Shown here one piece after another: positions 37,200 through 46,010 of a DNA stretch of 64,000 nucleotides. The translations under genes and the position numbers were made by a program. The stretch comes from G965219965 sp965219965 (GTDB lineage Bacteria; Pseudomonadota; Alphaproteobacteria; RS24): NCBI GenBank assembly GCA_965219965.1, contig OZ244796.1, forward strand, positions 372,001 to 436,000. Direction: 5' to 3'. Position 1 is the first letter of the stretch. Each line of letters starts with the position of its first letter. The notes under the pieces are model-generated. The model had not been told where the DNA came from. It did not search any database and saw nothing but the letters and a program-made list of their open reading frames with translations.

Positions 37200-38567
37200 T
37201 TAAGCAACCTTATGGCTTTTGCTTTCCGATTTTAATTCTTCAGCAATTAAATAGCTTAGCTCAAGTGCTTGGCTACCATTCAAACGTGGGTCGCAATGGG
37301 TGTGGTAACGACTAGACAAATCTTCCTCAGAAATCGCTTGTGCACCGCCAATACATTCGGTCACATTTTGGCCAGTCATTTCAAAATGAATCCCACCCGC
37401 ATAGGTGCTTTCGGCCTTATGCACGGCCATAAAGGCTTTCACCTCAGCGAGGATATGGTCAACGGGGCGGGTTTTATATCCATTAGACGCTTTAATTGTA
37501 TTGCCGTGCATCGGATCGCACGACCAGACAACTTTGCGGCCTTCCTGCCCCACTTTGCGAATAAGGGCAGGTAAATGCTGAGCCACCTTATCATGGCCGA
37601 AACGAGCAATAAGCGTAACGCGTCCAGCTTCATTTTCTGGATTAAGCTTATCCAGAAGCGTGATAAGTTCATCTGGCTCCAGAGATGGGCCACATTTAAT
37701 GCCAATCGGATTTTTAACGCCAGATAAAAATTCTACATGTGCGCTATCGGGCTGGCGTGTACGGTCGCCGACCCATAGCATATGCGCCGACGTATCATAA
37801 TAATCGCCCGATGTGCTATCCAGCCGCGTCAAGGCGGATTCATAACCCAACAGCAAAGCTTCATGGCTGGTGTAAAAATCAACCGTTCCCATTTGCGGCA
37901 CTGTTTCACTGGTCAAGCCAATGGCTTGCATGAAATCCATTGCTTCATTAATTTGCGCGGCGATTTTTTCATAGCGTGCGCCTTGGGGGCTGTCGGCTAC
38001 AAAGCCTTGATTCCAGCGATGCATTTTATTCAAATCAGCATAGCCGCCCTTGGCAAAAGCGCGGAGCAAATTGAGCGTTGACGCTGCTTGCCGATAGGCG
38101 GCAATTTGCCGTTCGGGGTCGGGGATACGCGCTTGCTCGTCAAATTCAATACCATTGATAATATCGCCGCGATAGCTGGCCAGCTCCACCCCGTCAATCA
38201 CTTCCGTATCGGCTGAGCGTGGCTTAGCGAATTGACCCGCCATGCGGCCAACTTTAATAATCGGCATTTTCGCGCCAAAAGTCAGCACCACTGACATTTG
38301 CAATAACACCCGAAATGTGTCGCGGATATTATCGGCTTCATGTTCGGCAAAGCTTTCCGCGCAATCGCCGCCCTGCAGCAAAAAGGCGCGACCTTCCACG
38401 GCTTCAGCCAGCTTGGCTTTAAGCTTACGTGCTTCACCAGCAAAAACCAAAGGTGGATATCCCGCCAGTCGTTTTTCCACGGCGTGTAGCTTATTTTCAT
38501 CTGGATAGGTCGGCACTTGCCTTATGGGCTTGTTGCGCCAGCTTGAAGGTGTCCATTTCTTACTCAT
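37200..38567 (-). CDS. 3-deoxy-7-phosphoheptulonate synthase, class II
   Basis: 455 residues from the ATG at 38567 (MSKKWTPSSWRNKPIRQVPT), the family's normal N-terminus; in-frame starts upstream add unrelated residues. It condenses phosphoenolpyruvate and erythrose 4-phosphate at the entry of the shikimate pathway. The plant/mycobacterial type II form is shown by FLLQGGDCAESFAEH, MPIIKVGRMAGQFAKPRS, LWVGDRTRQPDSAHVEF, then KVVWSCDPMHGNT and GIHFEMTGQNVTEC. It is monocistronic and divergent from nadE. Confidence 0.95.
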   Translation of the reverse strand: MSKKWTPSSWRNKPIRQVPTYPDENKLHAVEKRLAGYPPLVFAGEARKLKAKLAEAVEGRAFLLQGGDCAESFAEHEADNIRDTFRVLLQMSVVLTFGAKMPIIKVGRMAGQFAKPRSADTEVIDGVELASYRGDIINGIEFDEQARIPDPERQIAAYRQAASTLNLLRAFAKGGYADLNKMHRWNQGFVADSPQGARYEKIAAQINEAMDFMQAIGLTSETVPQMGTVDFYTSHEALLLGYESALTRLDSTSGDYYDTSAHMLWVGDRTRQPDSAHVEFLSGVKNPIGIKCGPSLEPDELITLLDKLNPENEAGRVTLIARFGHDKVAQHLPALIRKVGQEGRKVVWSCDPMHGNTIKASNGYKTRPVDHILAEVKAFMAVHKAESTYAGGIHFEMTGQNVTECIGGAQAISEEDLSSRYHTHCDPRLNGSQALELSYLIAEELKSESKSHKVA

Positions 38568-38722
38568 ATTTCTACTCACATCTGCATTTCCATTAACCAC
38601 CCGACAAACAATAGCTTGGAATAAGTCCAAATTAAAGGGCTGGGCAGCGGATTTTCGCAAAAATCTGTTTTAATTTCGATTTTTTTGCTATTTTGCGGCG
38701 TTTATAGGGGTTACATAGGGTC

Positions 38723-40408
38723 ATGGCAAAGGGTAATAACAAAACATTAAAAATTGCATTGGCACAGCTTAATCCAGTTGTGGGCGATATTGTCGCCAAT
38801 GCTGATATGTTGCGGACGGCACATAAAGCGGCGGCGGCGCAAGGGGCTGATATGGTGCTGGCTGGTGAGCTATTTTTATCGGGCTATCCGCCAGAAGATT
38901 TGGTGCATAAGCAATCCTTTCTACGCCAAATTCGTTATATGGCTGAGCAGTTAGCGGCGGAAACAAAAGATAAAAAACCTGCTTTAGTGTTCGGCTTGCC
39001 TTGGTTAGATGATAAAAGCGGGGCATTGCATAATAGCGTGCTGATTGCTGAAAACGGACAAATTTCTGTACGCCATAAGGTGCATTTGCCCAATTATTCT
39101 GTCTTTGATGAAAAACGCCTATTTACGTCTGGTACGTTGCCTGAGCCGGTGGAAATTTTCGGTGTGCGTTTTGGTTTGCCTATTTGTGAAGATATTTGGT
39201 TTGACGATATTGCCGCCCATTTGGTTGAGGCGGGAGCGGAAATGCTTTTATCGCCAAATGGCTCGCCCTTTGAGCGTGACAAACATCCCCGCCGTCTAGA
39301 ATGTGCTACCGCACGGTGTAAGCAAACCAATGTGCCGCTTATTTATGTCAATCAAATAGGCGGACAAGATGAATTGGTTTTTGACGGGGCGAGTTTTGCC
39401 ATGCAGGGTGATGCCAATTTATGCGTGCAGCTTCCCGCATGGGAAACAGTTTTAACCATCACCGAATGGCACAAAGATAAAAACCATTGGCATTGCCAAA
39501 CACAAGAAAAAGCCACGCTGGAAACGGGGCTGGCGGGCATTTATCAGGCCATGGTTTTGGGCTTACGTGATTATGTAGAAAAAAACGATTTCCCTGGCGT
39601 ATTATTAGGTCTGTCGGGCGGCATAGACAGTGCTATTTGCGCCGCCATTGCTGTGGATGCGCTCGGTGCGGATAGGGTGCATTGCCTCATGTTGCCTTCG
39701 CGCTATACATCTGATGCTAGCCTAGCGGACGCTGCCGATTGTGCAGCGCGTTTGGGTGTACGACTTGACACCATCGCCATTGGTGCGCCAGTTGATGCGG
39801 TGGAAACTGCGCTGACTGATTTATTTGCTGACGTGGTGGAAGGGTTAACAGAAGAAAATATCCAATCGCGCATCCGTGGCACATTGCTAATGGCCATTTC
39901 CAATAAATTCGGCCATATGCTTGTCACCACGGGCAATAAATCGGAAGTATCGGTCGGCTATGCCACGCTTTATGGTGATATGAATGGCGGCTATAATCCC
40001 ATTAAAGATATTTACAAAACCGATATTTTTGCTCTTGCGCATTGGCGTAATGAAAATTGCCCATCGGGTGCTTTGGGGGCGGCGGGTGACATTATCCCTG
40101 CGGCCATTATTAAAAAACCGCCCAGTGCTGAATTGCGCGATAATCAAAAAGATGAAGACAGTCTGCCGCCTTATGATGTGCTGGACGATATTCTCATTGC
40201 TTTGGTTGAGGGGGAATTGAGCTTTGAAGAGATTGTCGCCCGTGGTCATAAAGAAGAAACTGTTAAACATATTGAACATCTTTTATATGTATCCGAATAT
40301 AAACGCCGTCAGGCGGCTCCTGGGGTAAAAATTGGGGCGCGTAATTTTGGCCGTGACCGCCGCTATCCCATCACTAATGGGTTTAGAGATGCCCGTTTTA
40401 AGGGCTGA
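38723..40408 (+). CDS. nadE: Glutamine-dependent NAD+ synthetase
   Basis: 561 residues. A two-domain enzyme for the last step of NAD synthesis. The N-terminal nitrilase-like glutaminase (1-260) has its Glu in GELFLSGYPPEDL, its Lys in RHKVHLPNYSVFDEKR, and its Cys in GLPICEDIWF. The C-terminal synthetase (about 275-561) has the P-loop LGLSGGIDSAICAAIA and TTGNKSEVSVGYATLYGD. Because the glutaminase domain is present it can use glutamine. The 155-base gap before it must hold promoters for both divergent genes, but I could not fix them. Confidence 0.96.
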   Translation: MAKGNNKTLKIALAQLNPVVGDIVANADMLRTAHKAAAAQGADMVLAGELFLSGYPPEDLVHKQSFLRQIRYMAEQLAAETKDKKPALVFGLPWLDDKSGALHNSVLIAENGQISVRHKVHLPNYSVFDEKRLFTSGTLPEPVEIFGVRFGLPICEDIWFDDIAAHLVEAGAEMLLSPNGSPFERDKHPRRLECATARCKQTNVPLIYVNQIGGQDELVFDGASFAMQGDANLCVQLPAWETVLTITEWHKDKNHWHCQTQEKATLETGLAGIYQAMVLGLRDYVEKNDFPGVLLGLSGGIDSAICAAIAVDALGADRVHCLMLPSRYTSDASLADAADCAARLGVRLDTIAIGAPVDAVETALTDLFADVVEGLTEENIQSRIRGTLLMAISNKFGHMLVTTGNKSEVSVGYATLYGDMNGGYNPIKDIYKTDIFALAHWRNENCPSGALGAAGDIIPAAIIKKPPSAELRDNQKDEDSLPPYDVLDDILIALVEGELSFEEIVARGHKEETVKHIEHLLYVSEYKRRQAAPGVKIGARNFGRDRRYPITNGFRDARFKG

Positions 40409-40423
40409 ACATAGGGAGAAAAA

Positions 40424-41758
40424 ATGACCATTCTGACCCGTTTTGCGCCCAGCCCGACTGGACAAATACATGTTGGCAATGCCCGCACGGCGTTGTTTTG
40501 TTGGCTATTCGCCAAAGCGGTGGGCGGACAGTTTATGTTGCGCTTAGATGATACAGATTTGGAACGCTCCACGGAAGATTTTGCCAAGGGCATTATTGCT
40601 GATATGGCATGGCTTGGCTTGCTGCATGACATAACGGCCAAACAATCTGACCGATTTGACAAATACCGCGCTGCTTTTGGTGCTTTGCGCGAACAGGGAT
40701 TACTTTATGCTTGTTATGAAACGCCAGAAGAATTAGAACGCAAGCGCAAACGCCAATTATCGCGCCGTTTGCCGCCCGTTTATGATCGTGCCGCATTAGA
40801 ACTCACGGTTAAGCAAATTGCGCTTTACGAAAAAGAAGGCCGCCAGCCACATTGGCGGTTCAAATTATCTAGCGACACAGTAGCGTGGAATGATGTGGTG
40901 CGCGGTGAGCAGAAAATTGACACGGCTAGCTTGTCCGACCCAGTTTTGGTGCGCGGCGATGGTACATTTCTTTACACATTGCCCAGCGTGGTGGACGATA
41001 TAGAATTTGGCGTTAGCCATATTATTCGCGGCGAAGACCATGTCACCAATACGGCCACGCAAATTGAAATTTTTGACGCCCTTAATGCTACTCCGCCGCT
41101 TTTTGCCCATCATCCCTTATTGGTTATGGCTGATGGGGCGGCTCTTTCTAAACGGCTTGGCTCTTTATCTATTGCCGCTTTGCGTGAGGCGGGGCTTGAC
41201 CCGATGGCGATAAACAGCCTCATTGCGCGGCTTGGCACGCCTATGCCTGTTGAACCGCAGCGTGAAATGGAAAGAATTATTGCTGGCTTTGATTTAGATC
41301 GCCTTGGCCGCGCACCTGCGCATTTTGATTTGGCCGAGCTGGAGCGCGTTAATGCTAAATTATTGCATGACGCACCCTATGCCGAAATGGCTGAACGACT
41401 AGCTGAGATGAATATTGGTGGCGGTGAGGATTTTTGGCTGGCCGTGCGTGGTAATTTGACCCATCTCGCTGAGGCGAGCGATTTATGGCGCATTGTGGAT
41501 GGACAAATCGCCCCTATTATTGCGGTCGAAGATAAAGATTATATTGTCCAGGCTCTTGCCGCTTTGCCACCTGCCCCATGGTCGGAAGACACATGGGGGG
41601 CGTGGACATCTGCCTTGAAAAAATCCACTGGACGCAAAGGCAAAAGTTTATTTATGCCTTTGCGTCAGGCATTGACAGGGCAGGCGCATGGGCCTGAGAT
41701 GCAAAAGCTTTTATTGCTAATCGGGCCAGAGCGTGCCAAAAAACGTCTTGAGGGGTGA
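40424..41758 (+). CDS. gltX: Glutamyl-tRNA synthetase
   Basis: 444 residues, class I synthetase. The HIGH-type signature is FAPSPTGQIHVGNARTALF, the LDDTDLERS segment follows, and the KMSKS-type loop reads ALSKRLGSLSI. It is shorter than the roughly 470-residue form and lacks an obvious zinc cluster, like one of the two GltX copies often found in alphaproteobacteria. Whether it charges tRNA-Glu, tRNA-Gln or both cannot be read from sequence. cimA follows almost directly. Confidence 0.94.
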   Translation: MTILTRFAPSPTGQIHVGNARTALFCWLFAKAVGGQFMLRLDDTDLERSTEDFAKGIIADMAWLGLLHDITAKQSDRFDKYRAAFGALREQGLLYACYETPEELERKRKRQLSRRLPPVYDRAALELTVKQIALYEKEGRQPHWRFKLSSDTVAWNDVVRGEQKIDTASLSDPVLVRGDGTFLYTLPSVVDDIEFGVSHIIRGEDHVTNTATQIEIFDALNATPPLFAHHPLLVMADGAALSKRLGSLSIAALREAGLDPMAINSLIARLGTPMPVEPQREMERIIAGFDLDRLGRAPAHFDLAELERVNAKLLHDAPYAEMAERLAEMNIGGGEDFWLAVRGNLTHLAEASDLWRIVDGQIAPIIAVEDKDYIVQALAALPPAPWSEDTWGAWTSALKKSTGRKGKSLFMPLRQALTGQAHGPEMQKLLLLIGPERAKKRLEG

Positions 41759-41760
41759 AA

Positions 41761-43380
41761 ATGAACGCAGTGAAAAAAAGACGTGAAAAATTATATTTAT
41801 TTGACACAACCTTGCGCGATGGTCAGCAAACGGCTGGCGTAGATTTTTCCGTGCAGGATAAGATTTCTATTGCCGAAACGCTGGATGGTTTGGGGCTGGA
41901 TTATATTGAAGGTGGCTATCCAGGTGCGAATAAAACCGATACGCAATTTTTTGCGGAGAAAAGAAATCTCAAATCAGCCAAAATAACCGCCTTTGGTATG
42001 ACCAAACGTGCAGGCCGTTCAGCCGATAATGACCCGGGACTGGCGATGATATTAGATGCCCAAGCCGAAGCTGTTTGCTTGGTTGCAAAAAGTTGGGATT
42101 ATCATGTAGATGTTGCTTTGGGTATAAGCCATGAAGAAAATCTCACTTGCATTGGTGAAAGCATTAAAGCCATTGTTGCGCGTGGCAAGGAAGCTATGCT
42201 GGATTGCGAGCATTTTTTTGACGGTTATAAAGCCAATCCCGATTACGCACTGGCTTGCGCACAAACAGCGATTGATGCGGGCGCACGCTGGGTGGTGCTA
42301 TGCGATACCAATGGTGGCACATTGCCAGCAGAACTATTTGATATTGTTAGTAGAGCCGCTACACATATTTCTGGCGATAAGCTCGGTATTCACGCTCATA
42401 ATGATACAGAAAACGCTGTTGCCAATACGCTGGCGGCGATTGAAGCGGGTGTGCGGCAAGTGCAAGGCACGCTTAATGGCTTGGGCGAACGTTGCGGCAA
42501 TGCCAATTTAACTTCGCTCATTCCGACTCTTTTACTCAAGCCTTCCTTTGCAGAGCGATTTGAAACGGGTGTGTCGGCAGAAAATTTAACCACCTTAACC
42601 AAAGCCTCGCGACAGCTGGATGATATTCTCAATCTCACGCCTGACCGACATCAACCCTATGTGGGTGATAATGCTTTTGCCCATAAGGGCGGGATTCATG
42701 TGTCTGGCGTGATAAAAGAGCCAGCAACTTATGAACATATTGTACCTGAATTGGTTGGCAATACACGCAAAATTTTAGTATCTGACCAAGCGGGTCGTTC
42801 CAATGTGCTGGCACGGCTAAATGCCGCCAAAATTAATGTGGTAGGAAAAGACGAAGCCATTAATGAAATTCTGGCCAAAATCAAAGCGCAAGAAGTCATG
42901 GGCTATAGCTATGATGGTGCGGGTGCGTCATTTGAACTTTTAGCGCGGCGTATTCTTGGCAGTGTGCCAGATTTTTTTGACGTAGATAATTATGAAGTTA
43001 AGGTTTCCCAACAAGGAAGTGGGCTGGAAGATAGCCATTCAGAAGCTGAGGTTACGCTTATTATTGACGGTGAAAAATTAACGACAAAAGGCGCGGGTAA
43101 TGGCCCGATAAACGCGCTTGATATGGCTTTGCGTAAAGATTTGCGCCGCTATGCGCCTTATTTATCTGACTTGCAGCTGGTGGATTATAAAGTACGGATT
43201 CTCAATACTGGCACGGGTGCGGTGACTCGTGTGCTGATTGAAAGTGTGGATGGCCAAGGGCGTTCATGGCGCACTATTGGCGTGTCAGAGAATATCGTCG
43301 TGGCCAGCTTCCGTGCTTTGCATGATGCGATTGTGTTCAAATTATTGCGCGACGGTGTATCGGCCACACCAGAGACTTGA
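41761..43380 (+). CDS. cimA: (R)-citramalate synthase
   Basis: 539 residues from the ATG at 41761, with GAGGGG upstream at the end of gltX. It condenses pyruvate and acetyl-CoA to citramalate, opening the threonine-independent route to isoleucine. Motifs of the HMGL-like/IPMS family: LFDTTLRDGQQTAGVDFSVQ, YIEGGYPGANKTD, LCDTNGGTLP, and metal-binding HAHNDTENAVANTLAAIEAG. A C-terminal LeuA-type allosteric domain covers about 400-535 and probably binds isoleucine. The TDTQFF segment and length fit CimA better than LeuA. Confidence 0.92.
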   Translation: MNAVKKRREKLYLFDTTLRDGQQTAGVDFSVQDKISIAETLDGLGLDYIEGGYPGANKTDTQFFAEKRNLKSAKITAFGMTKRAGRSADNDPGLAMILDAQAEAVCLVAKSWDYHVDVALGISHEENLTCIGESIKAIVARGKEAMLDCEHFFDGYKANPDYALACAQTAIDAGARWVVLCDTNGGTLPAELFDIVSRAATHISGDKLGIHAHNDTENAVANTLAAIEAGVRQVQGTLNGLGERCGNANLTSLIPTLLLKPSFAERFETGVSAENLTTLTKASRQLDDILNLTPDRHQPYVGDNAFAHKGGIHVSGVIKEPATYEHIVPELVGNTRKILVSDQAGRSNVLARLNAAKINVVGKDEAINEILAKIKAQEVMGYSYDGAGASFELLARRILGSVPDFFDVDNYEVKVSQQGSGLEDSHSEAEVTLIIDGEKLTTKGAGNGPINALDMALRKDLRRYAPYLSDLQLVDYKVRILNTGTGAVTRVLIESVDGQGRSWRTIGVSENIVVASFRALHDAIVFKLLRDGVSATPET

Positions 43381-43402
43381 AATTTATACGTTACCCATTT
43401 CG

Positions 43403-43957
43403 CTATTCATTACGGGCGCGTAAATTTTCAATCGCCGCTTGGGCATCGGGTACAAGGGTTAACTTCTCAATTGTGTTGGGATAAAGAAATTCTTTGCTGG
43501 CCATATCTTCCAGCACACGCATAAAGGGTTGCCAAAAACCATCTTCGTCTACTAACACAATGGGTTTGTCATGCTCACGCAAAATATTCATGGTCAGCAT
43601 TTGCATCAGCTCATCTAATGTACCGACCCCGCCAGGCAGGGCGATAAAAGCGTCGGATTTATCGGCCATTATTTTTATTCGGTCACGCAGGGTTTGGGTT
43701 TGGATAAGCTCGCTGACCGCATCATAGCGGATTTCACGCTTATTCAAAAAAGTCGGGATAACGCCTGTCACATGGCCGTTGGCATCTAAAGCCGCTTTGG
43801 CCATGATGCCCATTAGGCCGATTTGCCCGCCGCCATAGATAATGCCAAAGCCAGCTTCGGCCAGCCCGCGCCCTAAAATATGCGCGGATTCAGCCGATTT
43901 TTTTGCTTTTCCCATGCGTGAACCGCAAAAAACGCAGACTGTTTTTATATGTGCCAT
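43403..43957 (-). CDS. LOG-family (TIGR00730) protein, cytokinin riboside monophosphate phosphoribohydrolase-like
   Basis: 184 residues. A Rossmann-like fold with the family motif PGGVGTLDELMQML (PGGxGTxxE) and an opening VCVFCGSRMGKAKKSAESA, then GIIYGGGQIGLMGIMAKAALD. Proteins of this family split the N-glycosidic bond of adenosine-type nucleotides and make free cytokinins in plants; in bacteria the natural substrate is often unclear. It is a single gene, convergent with cimA. Confidence 0.9.
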   Translation of the reverse strand: MAHIKTVCVFCGSRMGKAKKSAESAHILGRGLAEAGFGIIYGGGQIGLMGIMAKAALDANGHVTGVIPTFLNKREIRYDAVSELIQTQTLRDRIKIMADKSDAFIALPGGVGTLDELMQMLTMNILREHDKPIVLVDEDGFWQPFMRVLEDMASKEFLYPNTIEKLTLVPDAQAAIENLRARNE

Positions 43958-44075
43958 ATACCCACCTTACTTGTGATTTTGCATATTTACCAATAAAACG
44001 GCTTTGTAAAAATTGATGCACCTATTATGTTACGGGCATGATATAAAAGAGCAATATGAAATAGGAGGAATTTTC

Positions 44076-44768
44076 ATGCGCTCCATTTTATCCATCTTTG
44101 TTCCCATTCATCCCGAAGGCTATCGTTTTATTGGCACTTTGGCGGGAGCAAGTTTTATTTTGTTTTTTATTGACGCCATATTGGGCTGGATGGGTGTTGG
44201 CTTGACTCTTTGGTGTGCGTATTTTTTCCGTGACCCAGTGCGTATGGTGCCGCAACGCGAAGGGCTGGTAACAAGTCCCGCCGATGGCGTTGTGAGCCTA
44301 ATTGGCGAAGCCACACCACCCCCTGAGCTTGGCCTTGGCCTTGCCACGCGGACGCGCATTTCAGTTTTTTTGAGCCTATTTGACTGCCATGTGAACCGTA
44401 TGCCAGTCAGCGGCACGATAGCACTGGCCAAATATCGCACGGGGCGGTTTTTAAGTGCTGATACAGATAAAGCCAGCGAAGCCAATGAACGCCAATCTTT
44501 GCTCATTAAACTTGAAGATGGGCAAGATATGGTGGTTGTGCAAATGGCTGGCATGGTTTCCCGCCGCATTTTATGCTGGGTTGAAGAGGACGAAAAATAC
44601 ACCATTGGTGAGCGATTTGGCCTCATACGTTTCGGCAGTCGGGTGGATATTTATCTGCCTAATGGGGTTGAGCCATTAGTTGCGATTGGCCAGCGCGTCC
44701 TTGCTGGTGAGACTATTATGGCTGATTTAACTTCCAAAGAAAAAGCCAGACAAGGCCGCGCTGTTTAA
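44076..44768 (+). CDS. psd: Phosphatidylserine decarboxylase proenzyme
   Basis: 230 residues from the ATG at 44076 (AGGAGG upstream). It makes phosphatidylethanolamine at the inner membrane after self-cleavage to a pyruvoyl enzyme. The short alphaproteobacterial form is shown by VTSPADGVVSLIGEA, RISVFLSLFDCHVNRMPVSG and the cleavage motif RFGSRVDIYLP (between Gly and Ser). N-terminal hydrophobic segments anchor it. In many relatives pssA follows; here a ppx remnant does instead. Confidence 0.95.
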   Translation: MRSILSIFVPIHPEGYRFIGTLAGASFILFFIDAILGWMGVGLTLWCAYFFRDPVRMVPQREGLVTSPADGVVSLIGEATPPPELGLGLATRTRISVFLSLFDCHVNRMPVSGTIALAKYRTGRFLSADTDKASEANERQSLLIKLEDGQDMVVVQMAGMVSRRILCWVEEDEKYTIGERFGLIRFGSRVDIYLPNGVEPLVAIGQRVLAGETIMADLTSKEKARQGRAV

Positions 44769-44795
44769 GTCGGTTGCCCATTGATATACACTCCC

Positions 44796-45146
44796 ATGGC
44801 TGGCTATCAGATAAAAACCACTCGCACTGGTCACACCAGACGGGCTGAAGATGACAAACTCTTCGCGGCGGTGGATTGGGGGGCAAATAATTGCCGCTTA
44901 CTGATTGTCAAACCCTTTGGTCAGCTTTTTCGGGTAGTGGATTCATTTTCCCGTATTGTTCGGCTCGGCACTGGGCTGGAAGCCCATGGGCGTTTATCCA
45001 ATACGGCGATGGACAGAGCCGTGGCGGCGTTCAAAATCTGTGCTAGAAAAATCGAACGACACCACCCCCCACCTTATGCACGGCGCACAAATTTACGCCA
45101 TCGGAGATTATCTTCTTATCAAACCAGCCAAGTAGGTGAAAGATGA
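44796..45146 (+). pseudogene. Remnant of a Ppx/GppA exopolyphosphatase, N-terminal part only
   Basis: About 90 residues match the start of Ppx/GppA phosphatases: LFAAVDWGANNCRLLIV (the phosphate-binding loop), then FRVVDSFSRIVRLGTGLEAHG and MDRAVAAFKICARKI. After ERHHPPPY the reading frame turns into unrelated basic residues and stops inside the rlmE start. Complete members are 350 residues or more, so most of the gene, including the rest of the ATPase fold, is gone. Ppx directly upstream of rlmE is a common alphaproteobacterial order, which supports loss in place. A very short expressed product cannot be excluded. Confidence 0.75.
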
Positions 45147-45841
45147 GTGATAAGGGAAATGATAAGGAACATGCTCCTCGCAAGGGGCGCATAAAGACAC
45201 GGGTGAAAACGGCGCGGGGACGAAAAATTTCTTCTACGCGCTGGTTACAGCGTCAATTGAATGACACTTATGTTGAACAGGCACGCAATGCAGGCTATCG
45301 CTCACGGGCGGCTTATAAGCTAATTGAAATGGATGATAGGTTTAAGTTATTGCGGCCAAACTATGGCGTGGTTGATTTGGGCTGTGCGCCAGGTGGTTGG
45401 TTGCAAGTCGCTGTGCAACGCAGCAAAGCTTTGCACGGCAAAGGCTTTGTGATTGGCGTAGACTTGCTGGATATAGAACCCGTAGCGGACAGTGAATTTG
45501 TCAAAATGGATTTTTTAGATGATGCTGCCCCTGATGCAATAAAAAATCTAGCGGGTGGAAAAGTGGACACTGTGCTGTCGGATATGGCGGCAAATCTTAC
45601 AGGCCATCGCAATACGGACCATTTACGTACCATTGCATTGGCCGAAGCGGCGGCGTGGTTTGCTTTTGAGACACTTAAACCAGGCGGGCAATTTTGCGCC
45701 AAAGTCTTCCAAGGCGGGGCAACGGGCGATTTACTGGGCGATTTGAAGAAGAATTTTACCAAAGTCGTGCATACCAAACCCAAAGCTAGCCGCAAGGAGT
45801 CGTCCGAGCTTTATGTGATTGGCTGCGGTTTTAGGGGTTAG
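45143..45841 (+). CDS. rlmE: 23S rRNA (uridine-2'-O-)-methyltransferase RlmE (FtsJ)
   Basis: 232 residues. It methylates the 2'-O of a uridine in the A loop of 23S rRNA. Motifs: STRWLQRQLNDTYVEQARNA, YRSRAAYKLIEMDDRF, the SAM site VVDLGCAPGGWLQVAV, and LSDMAANLTGHRNTDH. The K-D-K-E catalytic set is consistent, with the later Lys in FCAKVFQGG. A basic N-terminal extension (KGRIKTRVKTARGRK) is typical in alphaproteobacteria. AGGTGAAAG precedes the ATG, inside the ppx remnant. Confidence 0.95.
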   Translation: MSDKGNDKEHAPRKGRIKTRVKTARGRKISSTRWLQRQLNDTYVEQARNAGYRSRAAYKLIEMDDRFKLLRPNYGVVDLGCAPGGWLQVAVQRSKALHGKGFVIGVDLLDIEPVADSEFVKMDFLDDAAPDAIKNLAGGKVDTVLSDMAANLTGHRNTDHLRTIALAEAAAWFAFETLKPGGQFCAKVFQGGATGDLLGDLKKNFTKVVHTKPKASRKESSELYVIGCGFRG

Positions 45842-45849
45842 GTTCTCTA

Positions 45850-45862
45850 GGGGCTAAGCCCC
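45850..45862 (+). terminator. Weak hairpin after rlmE
   Basis: GGGGC-TAA-GCCCC nine bases after the rlmE stop. The stem is short and no T-run follows, so it is at best a weak terminator. The remaining bases up to guaB show nothing I can support. Confidence 0.25.
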
Positions 45863-46010
45863 GCCCATAGCCGCTTTTGCTCATAGGGGCAATTATTTGC
45901 CTGAAATTTACGAATAATTCTTCCCCAATTCCCTCAATAGTGTTAAGAGATGGCGTCAAACTTGGTTGCTTTCCGATTATTCGGCAAAGGCATATTTTTG
46001 GAGTTTGGCT

